This document shows, one piece after another, positions 54,682-63,030 of a stretch of DNA of 64,000 nt. The position numbers and the translations under genes are program-made. The notes under the pieces were generated by a model, which saw only the letters and a program-made list of their open reading frames with translations, made no database searches and was not told the DNA's origin. Each line of letters begins with the position of its first letter. The stretch's first letter is position 1. Source of the DNA: Hyphomicrobiales bacterium. Its GTDB lineage: Bacteria; Pseudomonadota; Alphaproteobacteria; Rhizobiales; Rhizobiaceae. Location: contig UCHV01000026.1 in the NCBI GenBank assembly GCA_900472395.1, positions 1-64,000 on the forward strand, read 5' to 3'.

Positions 54682-55440
54682 TCAGTAGCTGCGCTCTCTC
54701 GGCACGCACTGGCGGCGCGGCCCGTCATCAAACGGCTGGTACGAATTGTCTTCGGCACGGTAGGAACGGTATTGCGCAAAACACCAGGCGGTATCGACAC
54801 TGCCGGAAGCGGCGATCATCTGCGGTTCTTCCGCCGCCACCGTCTGCCCGGTCATGGTGTCCTCAACGGTCTCCGGCGGCAGGGCGCCTTCACCCATGCC
54901 CGACGCATCCGCGACAGCCATGCCGCCTTCATGTGGCGACTGGCACTGCTGACGTTCCGGCGCATCGAACGGCTGATAGCTGTTGTCTTCGATGCGGTAG
55001 GATCGGTATTGGGCAAAACACCAGTCGATATGCGCGGCACTCAATTCGATCATGCCGTTGTCCGTTTGCGCGCCCATTGGCGGCATGTCGGCCCCCTGCA
55101 TCATCGGATCATCATTCTGTGACGAAGCGATCTCAAGCCGATCTGCCGACCGTTGCGGCGGCACCGCGTTCGCTACGCTGTTGATTTCACCGCCGAGCGG
55201 ATTTTCCTGCGCAGGGACATCTATTGCTGCAATCAGCGCTGGGAGCCGTTCAAGCGCCTGCGCGCTGCGATCGATGGCGACCGGTTTGTCGGTCCACAGC
55301 GGCGCATCCATATGGGCAAAGTGATGCGGCGTGTAATCGGTGATGACGAAGGAGGCTGCGTAAACCGCGCCGATCACCCCGGCGACACCCAGGGTGAGGC
55401 AGGTTGCGAGTTTCAGGGAAACGCTGACGATCGGCTTCAC
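54682..55440 (-). CDS. Membrane-anchored protein with two BA14K domains
   Basis: About 252 aa. An N-terminal membrane segment (LKLATCLTLGVAGVIGAVYA) is followed by a spacer. Two BA14K-type repeats share CFAQYRSYR, NSYQPFD and a closing RxQC; one is near residues 140-170 and one at the C-terminus. BA14K proteins are rhizobial/Brucella immunoreactive, lectin-like envelope proteins. A GTG at 55440 after GGAGC is the assumed start; upstream codons extend the frame. Known proteins of this family usually have a single repeat. Confidence 0.75.
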   Translation of the reverse strand: MKPIVSVSLKLATCLTLGVAGVIGAVYAASFVITDYTPHHFAHMDAPLWTDKPVAIDRSAQALERLPALIAAIDVPAQENPLGGEINSVANAVPPQRSADRLEIASSQNDDPMMQGADMPPMGAQTDNGMIELSAAHIDWCFAQYRSYRIEDNSYQPFDAPERQQCQSPHEGGMAVADASGMGEGALPPETVEDTMTGQTVAAEEPQMIAASGSVDTAWCFAQYRSYRAEDNSYQPFDDGPRRQCVPRERSY

Positions 55441-55548
55441 GGGAAAAGCTCCGGTTGGCAATCCAGAGCGAAAAATGCGGGAGCCGCCCAAAGAGTTCCC
55501 GCCAGACGCGGGCTCGGCCGCAATTTTTAAGATTTGTTATTGCGACAA

Positions 55549-55578
55549 CGAAAAAAGGCGGCCCGAAGACCGCCTTTT
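55549..55578 (-). terminator. Terminator of rplS
   Basis: AAAAGGCGG (55553-55561) and CCGCCTTTT (55570-55578) form a 9-bp stem; on the minus strand a TTTTTT run follows. It lies 23 bases after the rplS stop. Confidence 0.88.
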
Positions 55579-55600
55579 CATCATGCCGTAACGGCAATTC

Positions 55601-56143
55601 TTATTCAGCAGAAGCTTCTGCTGCCTTTGCAGCTGCTGCTTCTTCTGCAGCCTTGGCTTCAGCGGCTTCCTGAGCTGCCTTTTCGGCGGCCAGTGCCTGT
55701 GCTGCTGCTACCTTTTCGGCTTCCAGACGTGCCTTTTCCTCGGCAGCTGCGGCGCGTTCAGCGTCGTTCAGCTTGCGAGCGCGCGTACCGGTGTTTTCAA
55801 CGATACGAGCTGACTTGCCGCGACGATCGCGCAGGTAGTACAGCTTGGCGCGACGGACCTTACCGCGGCGAACGATTTCGACGCCTTCGACCAGCGGCGA
55901 ATAAACCGGGAATACGCGCTCGACGCCTTCACCGTAGGAAATCTTGCGAACCGTGAAGCTCTCGTTGATGCCGCCGCCCGAACGAGCGATGCAGACGCCT
56001 TCGTAAGCCTGAATACGGGTACGGGTACCTTCCGTCACGCGGACGTTGACGCGAAGGGTGTCGCCGGCTTCAAAGGCGGGAAGCTTGCGCTTGGCTTCGA
56101 TCTTGGCGGCCTGTTCGGCCTCAAGCTGCTGGATGATGTTCAT
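55601..56143 (-). CDS. rplS: 50S ribosomal protein L19 with extended C-terminus
   Basis: A 180-aa protein, about 65 residues longer than Escherichia coli L19 (115). The core (about residues 1-120) has [20 protein letters not shown] and [20 protein letters not shown]. The tail is Ala/Glu/Lys-rich, alpha-helical, with alternating AAE and [15 protein letters not shown]. Rhizobial L19 proteins commonly have such tails. Two hairpins lie upstream in the leader (CCAGAG/CTCTGG and GACCTT/AAGGTC, 56173-56218). Confidence 0.95.
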   Translation of the reverse strand: MNIIQQLEAEQAAKIEAKRKLPAFEAGDTLRVNVRVTEGTRTRIQAYEGVCIARSGGGINESFTVRKISYGEGVERVFPVYSPLVEGVEIVRRGKVRRAKLYYLRDRRGKSARIVENTGTRARKLNDAERAAAAEEKARLEAEKVAAAQALAAEKAAQEAAEAKAAEEAAAAKAAEASAE

Positions 56144-56402
56144 CGATATAACCTCTAGTTTTTCTGAAACAGCCAGAGCGCTCGATGATCATCCTCTGGC
56201 CTCGACCTTCAAAAGGTCATTGCCTCGGGATCAGCCTTTTCGGCAGAGCGGGTTCGCCATTCTTTGCTTATCGGTTACGGGCATTTGCCCATGTCCGAGC
56301 GCGCCAATACACCAAAGGGACGCGCTTGTCATCCCGTCTGCTGCGTTTTTATGACGGAAAGGCAGCGTTTCCGGCGCGCGATGCGCCAGCCGAAGCACGA
56401 TG

Positions 56403-57089
56403 TCAGTCCAGCAAATCAGGCCGGCGTTCCTTGGTCAGCTTCCGTGCCTGTTCCTGCCGCCACTTTTCGATGGCTGCGTGATTGCCGGATGTGAGAACAG
56501 CCGGAATTTCCCGGCCCTCGAAAACCGGCGGGCGCGTGTAATGCGGGTGCTCCAGCATGCCCGTCTCAAAACTTTCATGGGTACCGGACAGGACATTGCC
56601 CATCACGCCCGGCAGGATGCGCACAACGGCATCGAGCAGGATCAGCGCCGCCGGCTCGCCACCGGAGAGAATATAGTCGCCAATCGAGACTTCCTCGAGT
56701 TCGCGGCCATCGATCACCCGCTGGTCCACACCTTCGAAACGACCGCAGACGATGACCACGCCTTCACCGGCCGCCAGTTCGCGCACGCGCGCCTGCGTCA
56801 GCGGTTTGCCGCGCGGGCTCATCAGCAGGCGGGGGCGGTTGTCACCCTTGTCTTTGGCCGCGACCGAGTCGATCGCCTTCGCCAGAATGTCGGGTTTCAG
56901 CACCATGCCGGCGCCGCCGCCGGCCGGCGTATCGTCGACAGTGCGATGTTTATCCTCCGCAAAATCGCGGATCTGCACGGCCTCTACCGACCATTCGCCG
57001 CGTGCGGCGGCCTTGCCGGCGAGCGACGTGCCGAGATGGCCCGGAAACATTTCGGGATAAAGCGTCAGGATGGTGGCGCGAAAGGTCAT
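56403..57089 (-). CDS. trmD: tRNA (guanine-37-N1)-methyltransferase TrmD
   Basis: A 228-aa trefoil-knot methyltransferase. It has the N-terminal [24 protein letters not shown], knot region [16 protein letters not shown], and [15 protein letters not shown]. It methylates G37 of tRNAs. It begins at ATG 57089 (the frame extends 15 codons upstream) and follows rimM by four bases. The 260-base gap to rplS has no gene. Confidence 0.94.
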   Translation of the reverse strand: MTFRATILTLYPEMFPGHLGTSLAGKAAARGEWSVEAVQIRDFAEDKHRTVDDTPAGGGAGMVLKPDILAKAIDSVAAKDKGDNRPRLLMSPRGKPLTQARVRELAAGEGVVIVCGRFEGVDQRVIDGRELEEVSIGDYILSGGEPAALILLDAVVRILPGVMGNVLSGTHESFETGMLEHPHYTRPPVFEGREIPAVLTSGNHAAIEKWRQEQARKLTKERRPDLLD

Positions 57090-57093
57090 CTTA

Positions 57094-57657
57094 TCAGTTG
57101 CCGCCGGGAAAGCCGTCCTGGCCCTTGCCCTCATTGGGGTCCTCGATCAGGCCCGCCGCCATCGGATCGATGAGAAGGCGACCGTTTTCGAGATCGATTT
57201 CCAGCACGGCGGCTTCGGAGAAGGGGATCAGGGCAGGACGACGGCCCGGGCCCTTCAGCTCCAGCAGGTCACCGGCGCCGAAATCGTGAACCGAGGTCAC
57301 CTTGCCGTAGCTTTTGCCTTCGGCATCGACAGCTTCGAGGCCTTCGAGATCGGCATAATAAAATTCGTCTTCTTCCAGTTCGTCGTCCGGCAGATTGTCG
57401 CGGTCGATGAACAGTTCCAGGCCGTTCAGCGCTTCGGCCGCATTGCGGTCGTTGATGCCGCGGAACCGCACGATCACGACGGTCTTGGCTTCGCGCAGAT
57501 CGAGGATCTCGAACACGCGGCCATCGGCGCTATGCAGGTTGCCATAATCGCCGATCGACATCGGATCTTCGGTAAAGGTGCGCACGCGCACTTCGCCGCG
57601 CAGGCCCTGGGCCGCGCCTATAGTGGCCATCAGGATTGGGTTTTCAAGCTTGGCCAT
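57094..57657 (-). CDS. rimM: Ribosome maturation factor RimM
   Basis: A 187-aa protein with an N-terminal RimM barrel ([31 protein letters not shown]) and a C-terminal PRC-barrel ([33 protein letters not shown]). It aids 30S assembly and binds S19. It is in the rpsP-rimM-trmD-rplS order with rpsP 152 bases upstream. Confidence 0.94.
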   Translation of the reverse strand: MAKLENPILMATIGAAQGLRGEVRVRTFTEDPMSIGDYGNLHSADGRVFEILDLREAKTVVIVRFRGINDRNAAEALNGLELFIDRDNLPDDELEEDEFYYADLEGLEAVDAEGKSYGKVTSVHDFGAGDLLELKGPGRRPALIPFSEAAVLEIDLENGRLLIDPMAAGLIEDPNEGKGQDGFPGGN

Positions 57658-57747
57658 ACGGGCGTGCCGATCCTTCGTGTCGTTTCCGGTCTTTTACGGC
57701 TGTGGCCCCTGTCGGGCAAGCGCCGTTTGGCAATGCCGATCTGCAAA

Positions 57748-57780
57748 TGGAAACGGGCGGCATGTTGCCATGCCACCCGT
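57748..57780 (-). terminator. Hairpin terminator downstream of rpsP
   Basis: ACGGGCGGCATG-TTGC-CATGCCACCCGT is a 12-bp stem with one mismatch, then TTTCCATTTG on the minus strand. It lies between rpsP and rimM and may limit read-through. Confidence 0.6.
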
Positions 57781-57809
57781 GACTTTCTTAACCTTGCGGT
57801 CGGAAAAGA

Positions 57810-58190
57810 TTATTCAGCAGAAGCGGCGGCTTCGGCAGCAGCTGCCTTGGCGTCTTCGATCTTCTGAGCCTTTTCAGCGGCGCGCTCGGTTGCCTTCTTG
57901 CCCGGCTTTGCCTTTTCCGGGTTGTTCTTGGCTTCGCGGGTCGCGATATTGGCGTCGGCCAGGAAGCGCAGAACGCGGTCGGTCGGCTGTGCACCGTTGG
58001 CGATCCAATGCTGGATGCGCTCGGCGTTCAGTTCGATACGGGCCGGGTTGTCCTTGGCCAGCATCGGGTTCCAGGAACCGAGCTTCTCCAGGAAGCGGCC
58101 GTCGCGCGGCGAACGGGCGTCAGCCAGAACAACCGTGTAGTAAGGACGCTTCTTGGAACCACCGCGGGCCAGACGAATCTTCAGGGACAT
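57810..58190 (-). CDS. rpsP: 30S ribosomal protein S16 with extended C-terminus
   Basis: A 126-aa protein, about 44 residues longer than Escherichia coli S16 (82). The core has [20 protein letters not shown] and [15 protein letters not shown]. The tail [20 protein letters not shown] continues to [11 protein letters not shown]. It is Lys/Ala/Glu-rich like the L19 tail and ends in the same ASAE. Confidence 0.95.
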   Translation of the reverse strand: MSLKIRLARGGSKKRPYYTVVLADARSPRDGRFLEKLGSWNPMLAKDNPARIELNAERIQHWIANGAQPTDRVLRFLADANIATREAKNNPEKAKPGKKATERAAEKAQKIEDAKAAAAEAAASAE

Positions 58191-58244
58191 TTTTATTCTC
58201 CTAGGTTTGGGCCGCCATCCGGCGGGCCGTGTCTCAATAGTTGG

Positions 58245-58562
58245 TTATGCAGTCTCTTTGGTGCCGCCATGTTTGGCGGCAATCGCTTCATGGTGCCTGA
58301 TGACTTCCTTGATGACGAAGTTCAGGAACTTTTCCGCGAAATCCGGGTCCAGATTGGCATCCTTCGCCAGCTGACGAAGGCGTTCGATCTGGAATTCTTC
58401 ACGCGCCGGGTCGGCCGGCGGCAAATCGTACTGAGCCTTGAGGTGGCCCACTTCCTTGGTGCAGCGAAAACGTTCGGCCAGCATATGCACCAGCGCCGCG
58501 TCGATATTGTCGATCGACTGGCGGTAGCTCAAAAGCTTTGCCTTCACTTGCGGGTCAACCAT
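58245..58562 (-). CDS. Chorismate mutase (AroQ type)
   Basis: A 105-aa single-domain AroQ-fold protein (LLSYRQSIDNIDAALVHMLAER, FRCTKEVGHLKAQYDLPPAD, FQIERLRQLAKDANLDPDFA). It converts chorismate to prephenate. It is free-standing, not fused to a dehydratase, and lies between rpsP and ffh, 14 bases after ffh's stop on the same strand. Confidence 0.9.
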   Translation of the reverse strand: MVDPQVKAKLLSYRQSIDNIDAALVHMLAERFRCTKEVGHLKAQYDLPPADPAREEFQIERLRQLAKDANLDPDFAEKFLNFVIKEVIRHHEAIAAKHGGTKETA

Positions 58563-58576
58563 TTACGCGCTCCCTC

Positions 58577-60145
58577 TTATTTCTTCTTGCCCGGCAGACC
58601 CGGCAGGCCCGGGAAACCACCGAGACCCGGCAGGCCGCCGCCGCCCAGACCCGGCATTCCGCCACCCGGCAGACCCGGCATGCCGCCCGGCTTCAAGCCG
58701 GCAGCTTCGGCCTGCTTCTGAAGGGCTTCGAGCTGTTTCGGGTCAAGCTTGGAAAGGTCGGGCATGCCGCCCATACCGCCCATTCCACCCATGCCCATCT
58801 TGGAGGCAAGGCCGCCCATCATCTGCTTCATCATGCCGCCCTTGCCCTTGCCGCCCATCATTTTCATCATGTCGGCCATCTGGCGGTGCATTTTCAGAAG
58901 CTTGTTGATTTCCGCCGCATCCGTGCCGGAACCGGCGGCGATGCGCTTTTTGCGGGAATGTTTCAGCATGTCCGGGTTGGCGCGCTCGGCCTTGGTCATC
59001 GAACCGATGATGGCGATCTGGCGGTCGAACATCTTGTCGTTCATGCCCGATGCGGCGAGCTTGTCCTTCATGCCGGCCATTCCCGGCATCATGCCCATGA
59101 TGCCGCCCATGCCGCCGAGCGATTTCATCTGGCGCAGCTGGTCTGCAAGGTCGTTGAGGTCGAATTTGCCCTTGGCCATCTTGGCGGCCATGGCAGCCGC
59201 CTTTTCGGCGTCGATGTTTTCGGCGGCCTTTTCGACCAGCGAAACGATGTCGCCCATGCCGAGAATACGGTCGGCAATACGGCGGGGATGGAATTCCTCC
59301 ATCTCCGTCATCTTTTCGCCGACACCGATCAACTTGATCGGCTTGCCGGTGACGGCTCGCATCGAAAGCGCTGCACCGCCACGGCCATCGCCGTCCATGC
59401 GGGTCAGAACGAGGCCGGTAATTCCGACGCGTTCATCGAAATTGCGCGCCAGATTGACGGCGTCCTGACCGGTCAGACTGTCGGCCACCAGCAGGATTTC
59501 ATGCGGATTGGACTTGCGCTTGATCTCGGCCATTTCGGCCATCAGCGGTTCGTCGATATGCGTGCGGCCTGCGGTGTCGAGAATGACGACGTCATGACCG
59601 CCGAGTTTTGCGGCCTGTACGGCGCGCGCGGCAATATCGGTCGGCGACTGGCCGGCGATGATCGGCAGCGTATCGACGCCAGTCTGTACGCCCAACTGGC
59701 GCAACTGTTCCTGGGCTGCCGGACGACGCGTATCGAGCGACGCCATCAGCACTTTTTTCTTTTCGCGCTCGGTCAGGCGCTTGGCGATCTTGCCGGTCGT
59801 GGTCGTCTTACCAGACCCTTGCAGACCGACCATCATGATGACGACGGGGGCGGCGGCGTGCAAGCTGATGCCGACGCCTTCCGAACCCAGCATCTCGACC
59901 AGTTCGTCATGAACGATCTTGACGACCATCTGGCCGGGCTTGATGGATTTCAGAACTTCGGCGCCAACGGCCTTTTCACGCACCTTGTCGGTGAAGGCGC
60001 GGACCACTTCGAGCGCGACGTCGGCTTCCAGAAGCGCACGGCGAACCTCGCGCAGGGCTGCGGAAACATCCGCCTCGCTCAACGCGCCACGGCCGGTCAG
60101 TCCATTCAGAATGGAGCCAAGACGGTCCTGCAGGTTCTCAAACAT
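58577..60145 (-). CDS. ffh: Signal recognition particle protein Ffh
   Basis: A 522-aa SRP54 homologue. The NG GTPase domain has VGLQGSGKTTTTGKIAKRL and DTAGRTHIDEPLM; the Met-rich M domain binds SRP RNA and signal peptides (KFDLNDLADQLRQMKSLGGM, GMGGMMK segments). The C-terminus is a Gly/Pro/Leu/Met-rich repeat ending PGKKK. It targets membrane proteins to FtsY. Confidence 0.95.
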   Translation of the reverse strand: MFENLQDRLGSILNGLTGRGALSEADVSAALREVRRALLEADVALEVVRAFTDKVREKAVGAEVLKSIKPGQMVVKIVHDELVEMLGSEGVGISLHAAAPVVIMMVGLQGSGKTTTTGKIAKRLTEREKKKVLMASLDTRRPAAQEQLRQLGVQTGVDTLPIIAGQSPTDIAARAVQAAKLGGHDVVILDTAGRTHIDEPLMAEMAEIKRKSNPHEILLVADSLTGQDAVNLARNFDERVGITGLVLTRMDGDGRGGAALSMRAVTGKPIKLIGVGEKMTEMEEFHPRRIADRILGMGDIVSLVEKAAENIDAEKAAAMAAKMAKGKFDLNDLADQLRQMKSLGGMGGIMGMMPGMAGMKDKLAASGMNDKMFDRQIAIIGSMTKAERANPDMLKHSRKKRIAAGSGTDAAEINKLLKMHRQMADMMKMMGGKGKGGMMKQMMGGLASKMGMGGMGGMGGMPDLSKLDPKQLEALQKQAEAAGLKPGGMPGLPGGGMPGLGGGGLPGLGGFPGLPGLPGKKK

Positions 60146-60188
60146 CGCAACTTCCTTCTTCGTTTCCGGGTGCCCGGAAACGTCGGGT

Positions 60189-60216
60189 CTTTTACCGCTG
60201 AAAACAAGACGTCAAG
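60189..60216 (-). promoter_or_regulatory. Candidate promoter of ffh
   Basis: On the minus strand CTTGAC (60211-60216), 16 bases, and TAAAAG (60189-60194). The -35 is consensus, the -10 weak. It lies downstream of the small-RNA terminator. Confidence 0.4.
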
Positions 60217-60228
60217 GCGCGCGCATAG

Positions 60229-60331
60229 CCAAAAAGCACCCGAGGGCGCAACGCGCTGTCGGGTGTTGACCTCCGGGCTCAGTATGTCGGCCCCGGTCGG
60301 CGGCTCCAAGTCGTGACTTGTCAGCAGATTG
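60229..60331 (-). ncRNA. Candidate small RNA upstream of ffh
   Basis: The minus strand from the predicted start near 60331 encodes about 100 nt ending in a strong rho-independent terminator: CACCCGA-loop-TCGGGTG, with an inner GCGC/GCGC stem, followed by CTTTTTGG (60230-60265). A central hairpin GGGC-CGACATACTGA-GCCC is flanked by GACC/GGTC. A promoter with CTTGAC-N17-GTTTAA precedes it. There is no ORF inside. It may be a member of a known Rhizobiales sRNA family, which I cannot identify by name. Confidence 0.55.
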
Positions 60332-60337
60332 TCGGGC

Positions 60338-60366
60338 TTAAACAGGAAATGGGGTAAAGAGTCAAG
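60338..60366 (-). promoter_or_regulatory. Promoter of the candidate small RNA
   Basis: On the minus strand CTTGAC (60361-60366), a 17-base spacer and GTTTAA (60338-60343). The -35 is the rhizobial sigma-70 consensus. Confidence 0.5.
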
Positions 60367-60426
60367 GGAAGTGGCGGATATGCAAGGTGAAAGACGGGCC
60401 GCTGCAGCTCAAGCGGTCCGTAAACT

Positions 60427-61002
60427 TTACTTTTTGGCGTATCGTGTGGCGTATTCAGCCTTGTATTTGCCGATGCCATCCGTCCAGCGGCTGACAGCCT
60501 CGGAATTGCCCGCCATGCTCTTTTCTCGCAGCTGGCCGATCCAGTAGGCGCCGTCCTGGCTGTATTCGAAAACGGTCAGCCCGTGTTCCTCCAAAACCTT
60601 CTGCGGATCGATGCCGGCATCTGTGGCGGCCTCCATATGGCCGGTGACGCGGGCATAATCGTCGAAGCTTTCGAGCTTGCGCTTCGTCTCCTGCGTGCTT
60701 GCGGCAAAACGGCCGGCATTCAAGTTGCTAAAGGCCTCGCCGTAATAGGTGATCAGCTTGAATTCCTTGTCGTCCTTCAGGGCTTTCGTGAAGGTTTCAT
60801 TGATCTGGTCGAACTGGCCCTTGTCGATCGAGAGCGTCTTGAAAACCTCGTCCTCGTTCGTCTTGTTTGAAATACGAGCGGCAGCGGAAGCCCATTCCTC
60901 GAATGTCACACCATGGACCGGGGGCGGCACGTCCTGTGCTGAGGCGGTGAATGCGCAGAGCGACAGTGCGCCGGCGACAGCCAGTGTTCTCAAAAATTTC
61001 AT
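60427..61002 (-). CDS. Secreted protein of unknown function
   Basis: A 191-aa protein with a cleavable signal peptide (cleavage after FTASAQ). The mature part is mainly alpha-helical and charged, with no domain I recognise (VTFEEWASAAARISNK, FDDYARVTGHMEAA, WIGQLREKSMAGNSEAV). It probably acts in the periplasm. It is located just upstream of the small-RNA-like unit and divergent from vapBC. Confidence 0.75.
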   Translation of the reverse strand: MKFLRTLAVAGALSLCAFTASAQDVPPPVHGVTFEEWASAAARISNKTNEDEVFKTLSIDKGQFDQINETFTKALKDDKEFKLITYYGEAFSNLNAGRFAASTQETKRKLESFDDYARVTGHMEAATDAGIDPQKVLEEHGLTVFEYSQDGAYWIGQLREKSMAGNSEAVSRWTDGIGKYKAEYATRYAKK

Positions 61003-61106
61003 CGTTCATCCAATCCGATTGCTGCGCCTTTATTTGCGCTTCGTCACAATGCCGGGCGTAAATAGGCGCGCGAGCGCCAGTGCCAAGGTTCTGCTGTCGA
61101 TTGCAG

Positions 61107-61142
61107 GAATATTCAGAAAGGCTATATTGAATATTCAGAAAG
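61107..61142. promoter_or_regulatory. Direct-repeat operator of vapBC
   Basis: The 14-base sequence GAATATTCAGAAAG occurs at 61107-61120 and 61129-61142 (period 22 bases, two helical turns). Each includes the palindrome GAATATTC. A TATATT at 61123-61128 between them may be the -10. It is a likely VapB/VapBC autoregulatory operator. Confidence 0.65.
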
Positions 61143-61162
61143 CTGCTGCGGAAAGAATTGCC

Positions 61163-61405
61163 ATGTCCCTTTATATTCGTGATCCGAAGGTCAACGCGCT
61201 GGCCGATGAAGTCATGCGCCAACTGGGCACGAAGACCAAGACGGAAGCTGTGCGTGTCGCGCTGGAGAGAGTTCTGAATGAGGCTGACGGGAAACTCACC
61301 GTTGAGGAACGTGTCAGGCGTATTCAGGAGCGGTACGCTGCGTTAGGCCCCACGAATCCGGATTTCGATGAAAAGGCGTTCATGGACGAGATGTGGGAGA
61401 TCTGA
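61163..61405 (+). CDS. vapB: Type II antitoxin (VapB family, Rv0623-type)
   Basis: An 80-aa protein with an N-terminal ribbon-helix-helix-like or AbrB-type DNA-binding region (MSLYIRDPKVNALADEVMRQ), a helix (AVRVALERVLNE) and a C-terminal toxin-binding tail (FDEKAFMDEMWEI). It should neutralise the PIN toxin that follows and repress the operon. Its stop codon overlaps the toxin ATG (TGATG). Confidence 0.88.
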   Translation: MSLYIRDPKVNALADEVMRQLGTKTKTEAVRVALERVLNEADGKLTVEERVRRIQERYAALGPTNPDFDEKAFMDEMWEI

Positions 61406-61842
61406 TGTTTATCGATGCCTCTGCAATCGTTGCGATCATCAGCCAGGAAAAAGAAGCAGCCCAATTACTTGAAAAGATCCATGCTGCGCAGCTTCCAATC
61501 CATTATTCATCACTGGTTGTCTTCGAGGCAGTGATTGCGCTTGCGCGTAAAAAGAAGATTTCTCTTTATGGAGAAAATTCTTCCACACCTGCCGGTCTCA
61601 TCGGAGACACAAGACAGCTTGTTGTCGATTTCCTCGATCAGATAGGTGCGACCGAAATCGATATTCCTATCGGCCTCCACGATATCGCACTGGATGCGGC
61701 AAAGACTTACGGCCGTTTTGTCGGCCATCCGGCAAAACTCAACTTCGGAGATTGCTTTACCTACGCCGCCGCGAAAACACTGAAATCGCCGCTTCTTTTC
61801 GTCGGCGAGGATTTTGCACTGACCGATATCGAAGCTGCCTGA
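61405..61842 (+). CDS. vapC: PIN-domain toxin VapC
   Basis: A 145-aa PIN ribonuclease. The catalytic acidic residues are D4 (FIDASAIV), E41 (VVFEAVIAL), D116 (NFGDCFTYA) and D136 (GEDFALTD). It cleaves RNA, often tRNA or rRNA. Translation is coupled to vapB through the TGATG overlap. The pair is complete with no truncation. Confidence 0.9.
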   Translation: MFIDASAIVAIISQEKEAAQLLEKIHAAQLPIHYSSLVVFEAVIALARKKKISLYGENSSTPAGLIGDTRQLVVDFLDQIGATEIDIPIGLHDIALDAAKTYGRFVGHPAKLNFGDCFTYAAAKTLKSPLLFVGEDFALTDIEAA

Positions 61843-61880
61843 GAGCTCTCCTTGAAAAAACTCCTGATCGGCCTGACTTC

Positions 61881-62978
61881 ATGAACCGTCGCAATTTTTT
61901 CAAATGGACCGGTCTTGCTGCCATGGCAGCGCTTGCCGGCGGGTTCACGGCTAGGAGCGCCATGGCTGGCAACAAATATTATACGGGTCCCGTCTCGGAT
62001 CATTTCGACGGCACGCATTTCTTCAATCCCAATGGTGAGGAGCCGGCAGGCACGCTTGATCTCCTGCGCTGGAAGCTCGGCAACGGCAATATTCCCTGGC
62101 CCGACACCTTTGCCAGTCCGTTTCCGCAGGCCATTCCGGAAACCCGCGTCAACGGCGATCGTCTCGTCGTCACCATGGTCGGCCATGCCTCCATGCTGAT
62201 CCAGGTCTCTGGTCTCAATATCCTTACCGATCCCGTGTGGTCCGAGCGCACCAGCCCGTTTACCTGGACCGGACCGAAACGTATCAATCCGCCGGGCATC
62301 CGCATCGGCGATCTGCCGCCGATCGACATCGTGCTCGTTACCCACAATCACTACGACCACCTCGATCTTGAAACGCTGTGGGTGCTGCAGGGTCGTGACA
62401 GACCGCATTTCATCACCCCGCTCGGCAATGACGTTATCATCCGCGCACGCGTCCCTGATGCGAAAATCATGGTGATGGATTGGGGTGGACAGGAGGAAGT
62501 GGCGCCCGGCGTCACCTTCCATTGCGAGCCCTGTCATCACTGGTCGGCGCGGGGGCTGAATGATCGCCGGCAGGCGCTCTGGGCCGCCTTCGTGTTCGAA
62601 ACGCCGACCGGAAAAATCTATCACATCGGCGATACGGGCTTTCACGGCGGCATCAATTATCGCACGGCGAGGGAGAAGCACGGCGGTTTTCGCCTCGCCA
62701 ACCTGCCGTTTGGCGCCTACGAGCCGCGCTGGTTCATGAAGGCTCAGCACCAGAACCCGGCAGAAGCGGTTGAAGGCATGTTGCTTTGTGGTGCCGCCTT
62801 TGTTGCCGGGCATCATTGGGGCACGGTGAAACTCACCAACGAAGGTATCGAGCAGCCGGTGGAGGCGCTTCACGCCGCGCTCGATACGCAAAAGATTTCC
62901 CGCGAGCGTTTTCGCCCCATGCGGCCGGGCGAGGTTTTCGAGGTGCCGGTGTCGGTTTCCGCCTCCAACCCCACTTGA
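61881..62978 (+). CDS. Tat-exported metallo-beta-lactamase-fold hydrolase (NAPE-PLD/UlaG-like)
   Basis: A 365-aa protein with a Tat signal (MNRRNFFKWTGLAAMAALAG). The zinc-binding motif is THNHYDHLD (about residues 153-161), with further His/Asp ligands. The sequence ISPFTWTGPKRINPPGIRI and HHWSARGLNDRRQALW resemble the N-acyl-phosphatidylethanolamine-hydrolysing phospholipase D/MBL group. Its substrate in bacteria is unknown. The start at 61881 was chosen from the Tat motif. Confidence 0.87.
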   Translation: MNRRNFFKWTGLAAMAALAGGFTARSAMAGNKYYTGPVSDHFDGTHFFNPNGEEPAGTLDLLRWKLGNGNIPWPDTFASPFPQAIPETRVNGDRLVVTMVGHASMLIQVSGLNILTDPVWSERTSPFTWTGPKRINPPGIRIGDLPPIDIVLVTHNHYDHLDLETLWVLQGRDRPHFITPLGNDVIIRARVPDAKIMVMDWGGQEEVAPGVTFHCEPCHHWSARGLNDRRQALWAAFVFETPTGKIYHIGDTGFHGGINYRTAREKHGGFRLANLPFGAYEPRWFMKAQHQNPAEAVEGMLLCGAAFVAGHHWGTVKLTNEGIEQPVEALHAALDTQKISRERFRPMRPGEVFEVPVSVSASNPT

Positions 62979-63030
62979 CGAACCCCATGCCGATTTGCTT
63001 CAAGCGGAAACTTGAGTACGAGGGAAAAGA

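Noticed and set aside
58538-60316. 592-aa His/Ala-rich frame antisense to ffh
   Set aside because: Antisense of the Met/Gly-rich Ffh; the composition is a by-product of the Ffh codon pattern.
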